From: a virus
DNA length: 21,537 bases
Strand: one strand, 5' to 3'
Virus record (IMG/VR): IMGVR_UViG_3300042905_005931
Span: 1 to 21,537 of that record
Positions 14,534-21,537 of the stretch are shown piece by piece (within the stretch, counting starts at the first letter, position 1; every line of letters starts with the position of its first letter). A model generated the notes under the pieces. The model worked only from the letters and a program-made list of their open reading frames with translations, was not told the DNA's origin and did no database searches. A program made the translations under genes and the position numbers.

Positions 14534-15265
14534 TTGAGAAAAGCTAATAAAAACTCAAAGAAAAAAGCTAAGGTTATTGATGCGACAAATAGTTTGGAAC
14601 CCAAAGGAGCTGCTTATAGAAATCGATTAAAACCAAGAACCGAAAATCAAAAAGAATACATAAGGACTGTTGCAGAAAATACTATAACGTTTTGTCAGGG
14701 CTTAGCTGGTAGTGGTAAAACACACATCGCTATCGGTATGGCTCTTGAATATCTTTTAGACGAAAAAGTAAAAAAGATTATTATCACAAGACCAATATTA
14801 GAGGCTGGAGAAAAAATGGGATATCTCCCAGGATCAGCAGAAGAAAAATTACATCCTTATCTATTGCCAATACTAGATGAAATTGGACATTTCATAAGTT
14901 CAGCACATTATGCTTCACTAAGACTTAACAACAAAGTTGAAGTTGTACCATTGGGACTCATGAGAGGTCGTAATTTTCATAATGCTTTTATTGTTGCTGA
15001 CGAGTGCCAGAATGCATCGTATGAACAATTAAAAATGTTAATAACAAGAACAGGACAATCTAGTAAAATGGTTTTAACTGGTGACGTTGCTCAGTCTGAC
15101 TTAAGCAGACATTTACAAGGTGGTTTTAGCGATATGATATCAGCCCTTAATGGAGTTGAAGGTATAGGTTATTCTAAATTAGAAGCCTCAGATATTGTAA
15201 GAAATCCAATTATCTCTAAAATCTTATATAGACTTGATGATTATGAGCAGCAAAGCCGAAAATAG
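14534..15265 (+). CDS. phoH: PhoH-family ATPase
   Basis: A 243-residue PhoH-like P-loop ATPase. Walker A is GLAGSGKT (residues 56-63), followed by IIITRPILEAGEKMGYLPG, the characteristic PhoH segment, then Walker B in FIVADECQN (152-160) and LTGDVAQSD (181-189) as sensor region. A basic Lys-rich N-terminus (residues 1-13) precedes the core. Start is TTG at 14534, well placed after AAAAGGG (14521-14527); no ATG is available near by. PhoH is common in phages but its cellular role is unsettled; RNA binding or nucleotide-driven unwinding has been proposed. It overlaps the HNH gene by 23 bases. Confidence 0.9.
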   Translation: MRKANKNSKKKAKVIDATNSLEPKGAAYRNRLKPRTENQKEYIRTVAENTITFCQGLAGSGKTHIAIGMALEYLLDEKVKKIIITRPILEAGEKMGYLPGSAEEKLHPYLLPILDEIGHFISSAHYASLRLNNKVEVVPLGLMRGRNFHNAFIVADECQNASYEQLKMLITRTGQSSKMVLTGDVAQSDLSRHLQGGFSDMISALNGVEGIGYSKLEASDIVRNPIISKILYRLDDYEQQSRK

Positions 15266-15833
15266 TAAATGCTTGTTGTTAAATGCAGACTATGCCCCTC
15301 TAAGAATAATATCTTGGCAGAGGGCTATAGTTTGGTCTATTAGATACGAAGACAACAAAAGTTATGGTATTGAAATATTATCATATTATAAAGATAAATA
15401 TATCCAAGGATCTGCTGGCAAACAATATCCAGTTCCAGCAGTAGCTAAAACTCTTAGATATTTTAATCTCTATAATAGAAAGATTAATTTTTCTAGACAT
15501 AATTTATTTATTAGAGATAATCATACATGCCAATATTGTGGTATGCAATTGTGTTCTACTCAATTAACTTATGATCATATCATTCCCAAATGTCGATTTA
15601 ATGAAAACAAAAGATTATCAACAAATTGGAATAATATAGTAACAGCCTGTAGACCATGTAATCATAAAAAAGGAAACAGGACTCCAAAAGAAGCGGGAAT
15701 GAAATTAATAAATTCGCCAATAGAACCCAATTACTCGTTGGAGTACTTGCCTTGGTTTCAAGAAATCTCTACTATAAGCGATGGACCTTCTTACGAACTA
15801 TGGAAACCCTTTATTGTCAATAAATATGTCTAA
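15243..15833 (+). CDS. HNH endonuclease
   Basis: A 196-residue HNH nuclease. The N-terminal part (CLLLNADYAPLRIISWQRAI, residues 10-29, and VPAVAKTLRYF) matches the bacterial and phage HNH family that begins 'LNad..PL.viSW..Ai'. The nuclease motif has a zinc pair CQYCG (Cys96, Cys99), the catalytic YDHIIPK (Asp111, His112), the Asn of NWNNIVTAC (130-131), and a second zinc pair CRPCN (Cys136, Cys139) with HKKGNRTP. Starts at 15234 (TTG), 15237 and 15243 are all in frame inside phoH and none has a ribosome binding site. Free-standing HNH genes in phages may be homing enzymes or may work in packaging or host DNA cutting. Confidence 0.85.
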   Translation: MSSKAENSKCLLLNADYAPLRIISWQRAIVWSIRYEDNKSYGIEILSYYKDKYIQGSAGKQYPVPAVAKTLRYFNLYNRKINFSRHNLFIRDNHTCQYCGMQLCSTQLTYDHIIPKCRFNENKRLSTNWNNIVTACRPCNHKKGNRTPKEAGMKLINSPIEPNYSLEYLPWFQEISTISDGPSYELWKPFIVNKYV

Positions 15834-16233
15834 TTTTATTTTTAATTCCAAGCCTATCGAAGATATTGAAATGTTTTATTGTCTTAGTGGAAAAGAAGAC
15901 TTTGTAGACAGCGAAGGTAATGCTAGGCTGAATTCATTGGAATCAGAAAATGTGGCTGCCAAATGCAGACAAAACAAAAAGCCAAAAAGCTTTAATAATA
16001 ATCAGTATCAATATAGTTACTATATTAGAACCACTCCAAACTCTACTCTATTTAATCCAATAGAATTATTATCTCCAATTAAAAATAAACGACAATTTGA
16101 TTTTATAGACGGCGTTTGTAAAAACAAATGGATGTTTAAAGAGGTATCAAAAATAACATTTGATAAATATATAAAATTTCTCAATACCAAAAATATATCT
16201 TGGTTAAAGGATGCTGAGAGAGACTTGAAGTAA
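15826..16233 (+). CDS. Hypothetical protein, paralog of the 16922 gene
   Basis: A 135-residue protein (ATG at 15826, overlapping the HNH stop by 8 bases; an in-frame ATG at 15781 lies deeper in the HNH gene). It begins MSNFIFN, has GKEDFVDSEGNAR early on, LFNPIELL in the middle, and ends FLNTKNISWLKDAERDLK. All these elements recur in the same order in the gene at 16922, so the two are diverged copies. No catalytic or metal motif is evident. The function is unknown; the pair brackets an FmdB zinc-ribbon gene and another unknown gene. Confidence 0.6.
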   Translation: MSNFIFNSKPIEDIEMFYCLSGKEDFVDSEGNARLNSLESENVAAKCRQNKKPKSFNNNQYQYSYYIRTTPNSTLFNPIELLSPIKNKRQFDFIDGVCKNKWMFKEVSKITFDKYIKFLNTKNISWLKDAERDLK

Positions 16234-16234
16234 T

Positions 16235-16585
16235 ATGCCAACTTACTCGTATGCGTGTGACAAATGCTCAAATCATTTTGAGTTATTTTATTATATTAAA
16301 GACTATATCGATAATCCAAAATGCGCCAAGTGCGGATCAAGCCGAACATACAGAGAATATATAAAAGACGTATCTACACAAAGTTCTTCTGTTAGAAAGT
16401 CTGATACTGAATTAAAAACTATTGGTGATTTAGCTAATAGAAACAGAGACAAAATGACGGATGATCAAAAAATAGAACTTTATAATAAGCATAATGCATA
16501 TAAAGAGGAACAGCCCAAAACGGAACTTCCCAAAGGCATGAAAAGACTCAAAAAACAACCAAAAATTAAATGGACAGACAAATGA
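16235..16585 (+). CDS. FmdB-family zinc ribbon protein
   Basis: A 116-residue protein whose first 40 residues are a classic FmdB-type zinc ribbon: MPTYSYACDKCSNHFEL (Cys8, Cys11) and PKCAKCGS (Cys30, Cys33). The rest is charged and helical, ending in a basic tail, KGMKRLKKQPKIKWTDK. FmdB proteins are proposed regulators, and the basic tail suggests nucleic acid binding. The gene starts one base after the previous stop and ends as ATGA with the next gene. Confidence 0.8.
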   Translation: MPTYSYACDKCSNHFELFYYIKDYIDNPKCAKCGSSRTYREYIKDVSTQSSSVRKSDTELKTIGDLANRNRDKMTDDQKIELYNKHNAYKEEQPKTELPKGMKRLKKQPKIKWTDK

Positions 16586-16929
16586 CCGACAAGCCAGAAA
16601 TAAACGAACAAGATAAACAAAAAATACTAGACGCTATAGAAGCACTAAGAAAACAACATGATAGTGCCTCTTTGGCTCATAATATATCAATGTCATCAGA
16701 CAAGCTGATTGAGTGTAAGCATGAAATAGTGATTCAGGTAGTGGCAAAAATTCTTGAAGAAGATAATCTAGGCACGACCATAGGGGCCAAAGAGATATGT
16801 CAAAAGAATTATCACATACCTGTTCCTGCTAACAGAGACTATAATGAATATACAAAGGGATTCTTTGAATTTCTAGAAAACTGTATGTCAACATCTATAA
16901 ATAATTTAGAAGAGGATAATAATGGATAA
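16582..16929 (+). CDS. Hypothetical protein
   Basis: A 115-residue acidic protein; I chose the ATG at 16582, which overlaps the FmdB stop as ATGA (an in-frame ATG at 16570 is possible). The N-terminal half is helical (KQKILDAIEALRKQHDSASLAHNI), the second half includes AKEICQKNYHIPVPANRDYNEYTKGFFEFLE. The family is not recognised. It ends 8 bases into the second paralog. Confidence 0.55.
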   Translation: MTDKPEINEQDKQKILDAIEALRKQHDSASLAHNISMSSDKLIECKHEIVIQVVAKILEEDNLGTTIGAKEICQKNYHIPVPANRDYNEYTKGFFEFLENCMSTSINNLEEDNNG

Positions 16930-17302
16930 TTTTATATTTAATCCAACTGAAAAAACCCAGGATTCTATGTCTTTCGAATACTACGGAGTATCTGGTGCAG
17001 AAGATTACTTGGATGCTGATGGTATGCCGAGAATGGCACAAGATAGTCCTAAGGTTTTTGCTAAAAAAATAATACGATCAAACACCACAACACAGTACTG
17101 CATTAAGCTTTCAAATAATAATAAACTATTTAATCCTATGGACTATGGTTTAGACGAAAGATCATACAGTATAGTAGACAATGTATGTAGGCCGTCTGAT
17201 AAATTTAAAATAGTAAATCAAGCCGTTTTCAATATGTATATTAATTTTTTAAGTTCCAAGAACGCTTCTTGGTTAACAAAAGCCGAAAGAGAGTTAATCT
17301 AA
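16922..17302 (+). CDS. Hypothetical protein, paralog of the 15826 gene
   Basis: A 126-residue protein starting MDNFIFN, with GAEDYLDADGMPR, LFNPMDYG and a C-terminus FLSSKNASWLTKAERELI. These line up with the elements of the 15826 gene, about 680 bases away between stop codons in the same orientation. GAGGAT at 16912-16917 supports the start. It shares its last base with the ATG of the next gene (TAATG). The C-terminal 'fL..kn.sWL..AEReL' block is the most conserved part and may be an interaction motif. The function is unknown. Confidence 0.6.
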   Translation: MDNFIFNPTEKTQDSMSFEYYGVSGAEDYLDADGMPRMAQDSPKVFAKKIIRSNTTTQYCIKLSNNNKLFNPMDYGLDERSYSIVDNVCRPSDKFKIVNQAVFNMYINFLSSKNASWLTKAERELI

Positions 17303-17619
17303 TGTCTAAACTGAATAAAACACAAAAGTATGCAATACAATGGCTAAGTCATACAGGGTCTGATTCTGATGCAATAGCCAAGGAATTAAATGTTACGTCA
17401 ACTCAGGTTCTGTCGGTGATAGGGACTCCATCATCTAAAACAGAAACAACAGCTAGGCCACAAGCTAAGGATTTAATGATTACTCATACGTCTGGAAAGA
17501 AAAGTAATTCTGTTTCTATAATGACAAAAGAAGCATCAGAGATTGGGGACGCTTCAAGAAACAGACACAATAATACTAAGACTAATGAGCAAAAAGGAAT
17601 TTTTAGACCAAAGAAATAA
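17302..17619 (+). CDS. Putative helix-turn-helix protein
   Basis: A 105-residue protein (ATG at 17302 in a TAATG junction; a TTG at 17269 lies inside the upstream gene). Residues 6-40, TQKYAIQWLSHTGSDSDAIAKELNVTSTQVLSVI, have the length and spacing of a small helix-turn-helix (scaffold helix, then DAIAKELN and TSTQVLSVI). The C-terminal half is polar and disordered-looking, ending KGIFRPKK. A DNA-binding or regulatory role is plausible; no family is assigned. Confidence 0.5.
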   Translation: MSKLNKTQKYAIQWLSHTGSDSDAIAKELNVTSTQVLSVIGTPSSKTETTARPQAKDLMITHTSGKKSNSVSIMTKEASEIGDASRNRHNNTKTNEQKGIFRPKK

Positions 17620-18043
17620 AATGTATCCATCTAGATACTCGAACGGCAAGACTGTATCAGCAGCACAGTATATTACAGAGCTAATCTGTGAGCACAAAGC
17701 AAGGATAGAGAAGTTAGATCTTCATTATAGATTTTGGACCAATAAAGAATGGTCAAAATATTATCGTGATCAAATAGCTACGGCAAATAAATTATTAAAA
17801 AAATATACTCCAAAAGCTATTGTTAGAGCACTAAATGACAAAAAAACAGAAAAAATCTATTCTTTGCGAGCCCCGCATCTTATTGCTATTATAGAACATC
17901 ATGAGATGTTAGCTCAGTCTGAAAATAAAAATATGAAAGATACCATAGACAGATCTGATGATAAAAAATTCAGACAACCCATTAAGAACAAAAACAATAT
18001 TTTATCCAAGTTAAAGGAAATGGAAGATGGCGACAACTCTTAA
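17585..18043 (+). CDS. Hypothetical protein upstream of RecA
   Basis: A 152-residue basic protein of unknown function. ATG at 17585 gives MSKKEFLDQRNKMYPSRYSNGKTVSAAQYITELICEHKA; a later ATG at 17621 (MYPSRYSNG) directly after the previous stop is also possible. A Trp/Tyr-rich block follows (LHYRFWTNKEWSKYYRDQI). Residues toward the end are charged and low complexity. It overlaps recA by 17 bases, so it is probably co-translated with the recombinase and may act in the same process. Confidence 0.55.
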   Translation: MSKKEFLDQRNKMYPSRYSNGKTVSAAQYITELICEHKARIEKLDLHYRFWTNKEWSKYYRDQIATANKLLKKYTPKAIVRALNDKKTEKIYSLRAPHLIAIIEHHEMLAQSENKNMKDTIDRSDDKKFRQPIKNKNNILSKLKEMEDGDNS

Positions 18044-19046
18044 AGAAGATGTGATGAAAAATTTTGGTGATGAAATCATACTATCCGGCAATGCCCTAGT
18101 AGACAAAAAGGTATTAACAATACCAGTTAGTCCAGCACTAGATATTGCTCTAAATGGAGGAATACCAGAAGGAAGTTTCGTTGTATTAACAGGACAACCA
18201 AAGTGTGGAAAAACAACAACATCGCTAGCCTTCTCTGCAACCGCACAACAAAAGCAATATGCTCATGGATCATTTAAAGAAGGTCGCCAAGTGTACTACC
18301 TAAATATAGAGGGTAGATTAAAAAAGAGAGACCTAGAAGGAATACCAGGACTAGATCTGGCTAGATTTCATATTATAGGTAGTCAGCAAGGAAAAATATT
18401 ACACGGTGAAGAATATTTGCAAATTGGAGAAAGAATTATAAATGAGGTTCCAGGATGTGTCTTAATTATAGACTCATATTCTGCTTTGTGTACTGAAGCA
18501 GAAATTACTAGTGATATGGATAAGATGCAAAGAGCAGATGGCGCCAAGCTATTAGCAAAATTTTGCCGCAAGGTGGCCAATGTTATTCCTGTTAATCGCA
18601 ATATAGTTATAGGCATTACTCACTTAATGGGCAATCCTACCGGATATGGTGCAGAATTCAAAGAAAAAAGCGGTCAAGCTATTGCTTATCAAACAGACAT
18701 TAAGCTCAGGGCTAAAACATTTAAACCGTGGATCGTTGGAACCGATAATACTCAAATAGGGCAGGAGATCGAATGGCAGGTGGTCTGCTCGGCACTTGGG
18801 CCTCCTGGTGCAGTCACAACCAGCTTTGTTAGATATGGTCAGGGAATTGATAAGTATACAGAACTGATTAATTTAGCGTCTGATGTTGGAATAATTAATA
18901 AGGGAGGAGCTTGGTATACCATCACAGTAATGGATGATAAACCAAAGTTTCAAGGAACTGAAAAGGTAAGAAACTTCCTTCTGGAAAATAAAGAAGCCTA
19001 TGAATCTGTTGAGAAATCGGTCAAAGAGGTTTTAGGTATCAAATAA
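18027..19046 (+). CDS. recA: RecA-like recombinase
   Basis: A 339-residue RecA/UvsX-type strand-exchange ATPase. Walker A is GQPKCGKTT (residues 56-64), Walker B VLIIDS (145-150), followed by a loop region with a THLMGNPTGYGAEFKEKSGQ signature (198-217, L2-like), and the C-terminal VRYGQGIDKYTELINLA...GIINKGGAWY (268-297) that is diagnostic for RecA. It is slightly shorter than E. coli RecA (353). AAAGGA at 18014-18019 supports the start. It drives recombination-dependent replication and repair together with the nuclease and helicase genes that follow. Confidence 0.93.
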   Translation: MATTLKEDVMKNFGDEIILSGNALVDKKVLTIPVSPALDIALNGGIPEGSFVVLTGQPKCGKTTTSLAFSATAQQKQYAHGSFKEGRQVYYLNIEGRLKKRDLEGIPGLDLARFHIIGSQQGKILHGEEYLQIGERIINEVPGCVLIIDSYSALCTEAEITSDMDKMQRADGAKLLAKFCRKVANVIPVNRNIVIGITHLMGNPTGYGAEFKEKSGQAIAYQTDIKLRAKTFKPWIVGTDNTQIGQEIEWQVVCSALGPPGAVTTSFVRYGQGIDKYTELINLASDVGIINKGGAWYTITVMDDKPKFQGTEKVRNFLLENKEAYESVEKSVKEVLGIK

Positions 19047-19466
19047 ATGATCGTTAAAGACCTGAATGGAAATATGGTTAACTGGAACTTAACGGGCCAC
19101 ATAGCAAAAGGTAGAGTTAAAGAAAAATCTTCTTTTCATTTGGCCGCTAGGAAAATATTAACACAGATATTCCCAACTCTGCAAATACTAGAAGAAGTTC
19201 CTATACCTCTAAGAAAATCAGAAACTCTATATTTAGACTTTTACCTTCCTCTAATAAAAAGAGCAATAGAAGTTCATGGTGAACAGCATTATAAATTCAC
19301 GCCCTTTTACCACTCGAATAGGATCAATTTTTTAAAAGCACAAAAAAAAGATAATGAAAAAAGAGAATGGTGCGAAACAAATGGGATAAGTCACATTGTA
19401 TTACCTCATTTTGAAAACACAGACAAATGGAAAGCATTAATAATATATGATAACCAGAACAGCTAA
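19047..19466 (+). CDS. PD-(D/E)XK / Vsr-like nuclease
   Basis: A 139-residue protein beginning directly after the recA stop. Residues 60-82 hold the nuclease-like core ETLYLDFYLPLIKRAIEVHG then EQHY (Asp64, Glu75, Glu79), followed by a helix with KKDNEKREWCETNGISHIVLP (100-120). This is the Vsr/DUF559 type of PD-(D/E)XK fold, in which 'D-fyLP...IEvDGeqH' supplies the metal site. Here the usual second Asp is a His (EVHGEQH). A role in processing recombination or replication intermediates beside RecA is inferred. Confidence 0.68.
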   Translation: MIVKDLNGNMVNWNLTGHIAKGRVKEKSSFHLAARKILTQIFPTLQILEEVPIPLRKSETLYLDFYLPLIKRAIEVHGEQHYKFTPFYHSNRINFLKAQKKDNEKREWCETNGISHIVLPHFENTDKWKALIIYDNQNS

Positions 19467-19944
19467 AGAAGATTTACAGCATTGGGATAATATTCTAGAT
19501 GAGTATGAGTCATCAATAGCTCTTCCTAAATATTCTCCTCAATATGGTGTGTCGGAAACTGAGATTAACCAGTATCTAACAATGACTCGTGACGAGATAG
19601 AAAAAATATCACCAGAGGACTGTGCTCAAATATCATATAGATTAGCACAATTCTCGTTTCATGTTCAGAGAACTATTAATAGAGAAATCGCACGATGTAA
19701 TTGGTCAGAAGAGTCAATTAAAGACGCTATTGCTGACGAGATAAATAACTATAAAGGCTATGGTTTTGTTGAAAAGTCTTTACAAGCAATAAAACATAAT
19801 GACAAAGCATCTGCGCTAAATAGCATAAAGAAATATGCTAAACAGAGAATTGACAGATTATCATATATTGCTAATAGTATAAAAAATTTATCTGACATTA
19901 TGATGGCTATACAAAAAACTAAGGTGCAACATGGATCCAAATGA
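19447..19944 (+). CDS. Hypothetical helical protein
   Basis: A 165-residue, mostly helical protein. It overlaps the nuclease gene by 20 bases. Residues 1-30 are acidic (EDLQHWDNILDEYESS), the middle has YRLAQFSFHVQRTINREIARCNW, and the C-terminal half has a helix-rich pattern suited to coiled-coil or protein binding. No metal, nucleotide or membrane motif is seen. Located between RecA/nuclease and helicase, it could be a recombination mediator or helicase loader, but there is no direct evidence. Confidence 0.55.
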   Translation: MITRTAKEDLQHWDNILDEYESSIALPKYSPQYGVSETEINQYLTMTRDEIEKISPEDCAQISYRLAQFSFHVQRTINREIARCNWSEESIKDAIADEINNYKGYGFVEKSLQAIKHNDKASALNSIKKYAKQRIDRLSYIANSIKNLSDIMMAIQKTKVQHGSK

Positions 19945-20374
19945 ACTATTAAAAGACCCAGAACAAATCAAAGCATTGATCTCTCTTTTACAGGGTTTGG
20001 TTGATCAATCAAGCCCAAAGCCAGATGAAGAAGAAGAACCCGAAAACAATAGGGTGGCACCATCAAAACCTGGGTCTACTATAAAAACGAAGGGCCGTCA
20101 AAAAGCCGGCGCCAACAATACTATCAAATCAAAAAAACTACAGTCCAAAAATACAAATCAATTTGAAAAAATGGCTGAGTTTAGAATGCATAAGGATGAT
20201 TGTGCAATAGATAAAAAACTATGTTCAAATCCACCTGTTGCAAGAATGCGAGATTTTGAGTTTATTGATGTTGTTTGTCGCGTTTGTGGAAAAAAAGAAT
20301 CAATAGCTCCTGCGTTATTGTTCGATGTTCCTTCAAGATATAAATGTAATAATTGTTCAACCCAATCTGGTTAA
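19931..20374 (+). CDS. Zinc-ribbon protein with disordered middle
   Basis: A 147-residue protein overlapping the previous gene by 14 bases. A short N-terminal helix (residues 1-25) is followed by an acidic stretch (DEEEEPENN) and a low-complexity basic linker (residues 44-78, Lys/Gln/Asn-rich). The C-terminal domain has VVCRVCGKK (Cys116, Cys119) and YKCNNCST (Cys139, Cys142), a four-cysteine zinc ribbon; additional Cys91 and Cys98 lie before it. AAGG at 19921-19924 supports the start. The layout suggests nucleic acid binding in the replication module; the precise job is unknown. Confidence 0.65.
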   Translation: MDPNELLKDPEQIKALISLLQGLVDQSSPKPDEEEEPENNRVAPSKPGSTIKTKGRQKAGANNTIKSKKLQSKNTNQFEKMAEFRMHKDDCAIDKKLCSNPPVARMRDFEFIDVVCRVCGKKESIAPALLFDVPSRYKCNNCSTQSG

Positions 20375-20377
20375 AAT

Positions 20378-21537
20378 ATGATTTTGTGTGATCCCTCGGC
20401 CGAAAGAGCCATACTTAGTGGTATATTAAAATATGGTGAAGATGCTTATTTGGATATAGCCGATATCCTTCAAGAATCATCTTTTACCATAGATAGCAAT
20501 CAGGTAATCTTTAAATGTCTCAAAAACATTTGTGATAAAGAACCTAAGCCATCAATAGATCTTGCTTCTGTCTATTCTTCTTCAGAAGAACTAGGCTTGT
20601 CTAATATATTGTCCAAAAAAGAAGAAGCTCAACATCTTAAAGCGATATTCGACTTCCCCGTTAATTTGGAGAATGTTAGAAAATTTGCTACAAAGGTTAA
20701 AAAACTAGAGATAGCCAGATTACTCCACAAAGAAATGGATCAGGTGCAGGATAGACTACTTGATGTTAATGGTAGTGAATCATTGTCCTCCATTATCGGA
20801 ATAGCAGAAGAAGTAATATTTAATTTTACTTCAAAAATATCCAACGATGGAGAATCCGCTCCCGCTCCAATATCTTCTAATATAGATGATTACATGGAGT
20901 TTTTACAGTCAAATAAAGTTGATCAAATAGGAATACCTACAGGATTTCCAGTATACGACAAAGCCATTGGCGGAGGCTTAAGAAGAGGCACGGTGAATGT
21001 AATAGCAGCACGACCAAAAGTGGGAAAAACCCTCTTATCTGACAATATGGGCTATTATATAGCTAGCAAGCTCCAGATACCTGTGCTTAATATGGATACC
21101 GAAATGACCAAGGAAGACCATATTCACAGAATACTTGCTATGTCTTCAGAAATAGAACTATCAAAAATTGAGACCGGTAAGTTTTCTGATACTCCAAGTT
21201 CGTTATCAAAAATTAAATCATCAATAGAAGAATTGAAAGCAAGTAAGTTATTTCATAAAAGTATTGCAGGAAAAGCATTTGATGAACAACTTTCAATAAT
21301 GAGACGATGGCTTATCAAAGAAGTCGGATTAAATGACGATGGAACAGCAAAGGACTGTGTTATATTTTATGACTATCTAAAGCTTATGGACAGTGCTGGT
21401 ATAAGTCAAGATATGAAAGAATATCAGGTTCTTGGTTTTATGATGACGGCGTTACATAATTTTGCTATACAGTATAAGGTTCCTATCTTAGCGTTTATTC
21501 AGTTAAATAGGGATGGCATAACTAAAGAAAGTACTGA
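20378..21537 (+). CDS. DnaB-family replicative helicase (partial)
   Basis: The frame is open from ATG 20378 to the window end, giving 386 residues without a stop. Residues 1-125 resemble the DnaB N-terminal helical domain; after a linker, residues about 185-386 are the RecA-like ATPase core: IPTGFPVYDKAIGGGLRRGT, Walker A ARPKVGKT (211-218), LNMDTEM (237-243), Walker B VIFYDYLKLMD (328-338) and AFIQLNRDG (372-380). The C-terminus lies beyond the window. It unwinds DNA at the phage fork, probably with a primase not seen here. No clear Shine-Dalgarno is visible; the start lies four bases after the previous stop. Confidence 0.9.
   Translation, partial: MILCDPSAERAILSGILKYGEDAYLDIADILQESSFTIDSNQVIFKCLKNICDKEPKPSIDLASVYSSSEELGLSNILSKKEEAQHLKAIFDFPVNLENVRKFATKVKKLEIARLLHKEMDQVQDRLLDVNGSESLSSIIGIAEEVIFNFTSKISNDGESAPAPISSNIDDYMEFLQSNKVDQIGIPTGFPVYDKAIGGGLRRGTVNVIAARPKVGKTLLSDNMGYYIASKLQIPVLNMDTEMTKEDHIHRILAMSSEIELSKIETGKFSDTPSSLSKIKSSIEELKASKLFHKSIAGKAFDEQLSIMRRWLIKEVGLNDDGTAKDCVIFYDYLKLMDSAGISQDMKEYQVLGFMMTALHNFAIQYKVPILAFIQLNRDGITKEST

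Noticed and set aside
1-21537. tRNA genes, CRISPR arrays, insertion sequences, attachment sites
   Set aside because: No cloverleaf-like G+C-rich segment, no regular spaced repeats, no transposase or integrase motif and no long direct repeats were found; almost all sequence is accounted for by + strand genes.

Overview
The window looks like part of a tailed bacteriophage genome (class Caudoviricetes). All genes are on the + strand, they are packed with short overlaps (several ATGA or TAATG junctions), the DNA is AT-rich (about two thirds A+T by eye), and the gene set is typical of a phage with its own DNA metabolism: RecA-like recombinase, DnaB-like helicase, PhoH ATPase, B12-dependent ribonucleotide reductase, dCMP deaminase, an HNH nuclease and an FmdB zinc ribbon. 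I cannot name the host. The class II reductase means it must supply or import adenosylcobalamin. No tRNA, CRISPR array, integrase or insertion sequence was seen.

Region 1 (1-1450) is the end of a virion-protein operon: the last residues of a repeat-rich protein, a small unknown gene, and an unusual protein joining a bacterial Ig-like domain to a trypsin-fold serine protease with a complete catalytic triad.

Region 2 (1483-5364) holds nine small genes, most encoding one or two membrane segments or a signal anchor, around a papain-like cysteine peptidase. A holin-like protein opens it and a GlsB/YeaQ-type membrane protein closes it. It is best read as a lysis or envelope module, but that is inference.

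Region 3 (5363-11588) is an island of six glycosyltransferase or glycosyltransferase-like genes: RgpF-like, exostosin/GT47-like, two GT-A-like, and two fucosyltransferase-like. Most start codons lack a Shine-Dalgarno sequence, and the first gene has no ordinary start codon at the place where its conserved domain begins.

Region 4 (11596-14451) is nucleotide metabolism: a sigma70-like promoter, dCMP deaminase, a tiny membrane ORF that overlaps a terminator-like hairpin, and the 729-residue class II ribonucleotide reductase.

Region 5 (14452-21537) is replication and recombination: PhoH, HNH nuclease, a pair of paralogous unknown proteins flanking an FmdB zinc ribbon, a helix-turn-helix-like protein, RecA, a PD-(D/E)XK-like nuclease, two unknown proteins (one with a zinc ribbon), and the first 386 residues of a DnaB-family helicase that runs off the window.

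A 10-base motif, GGTGTATTAT, occurs exactly four times. Two copies are in gaps, one starts 13 bases past a stop codon, and one covers a stop/start junction. It is the best candidate for a phage-specific promoter element.
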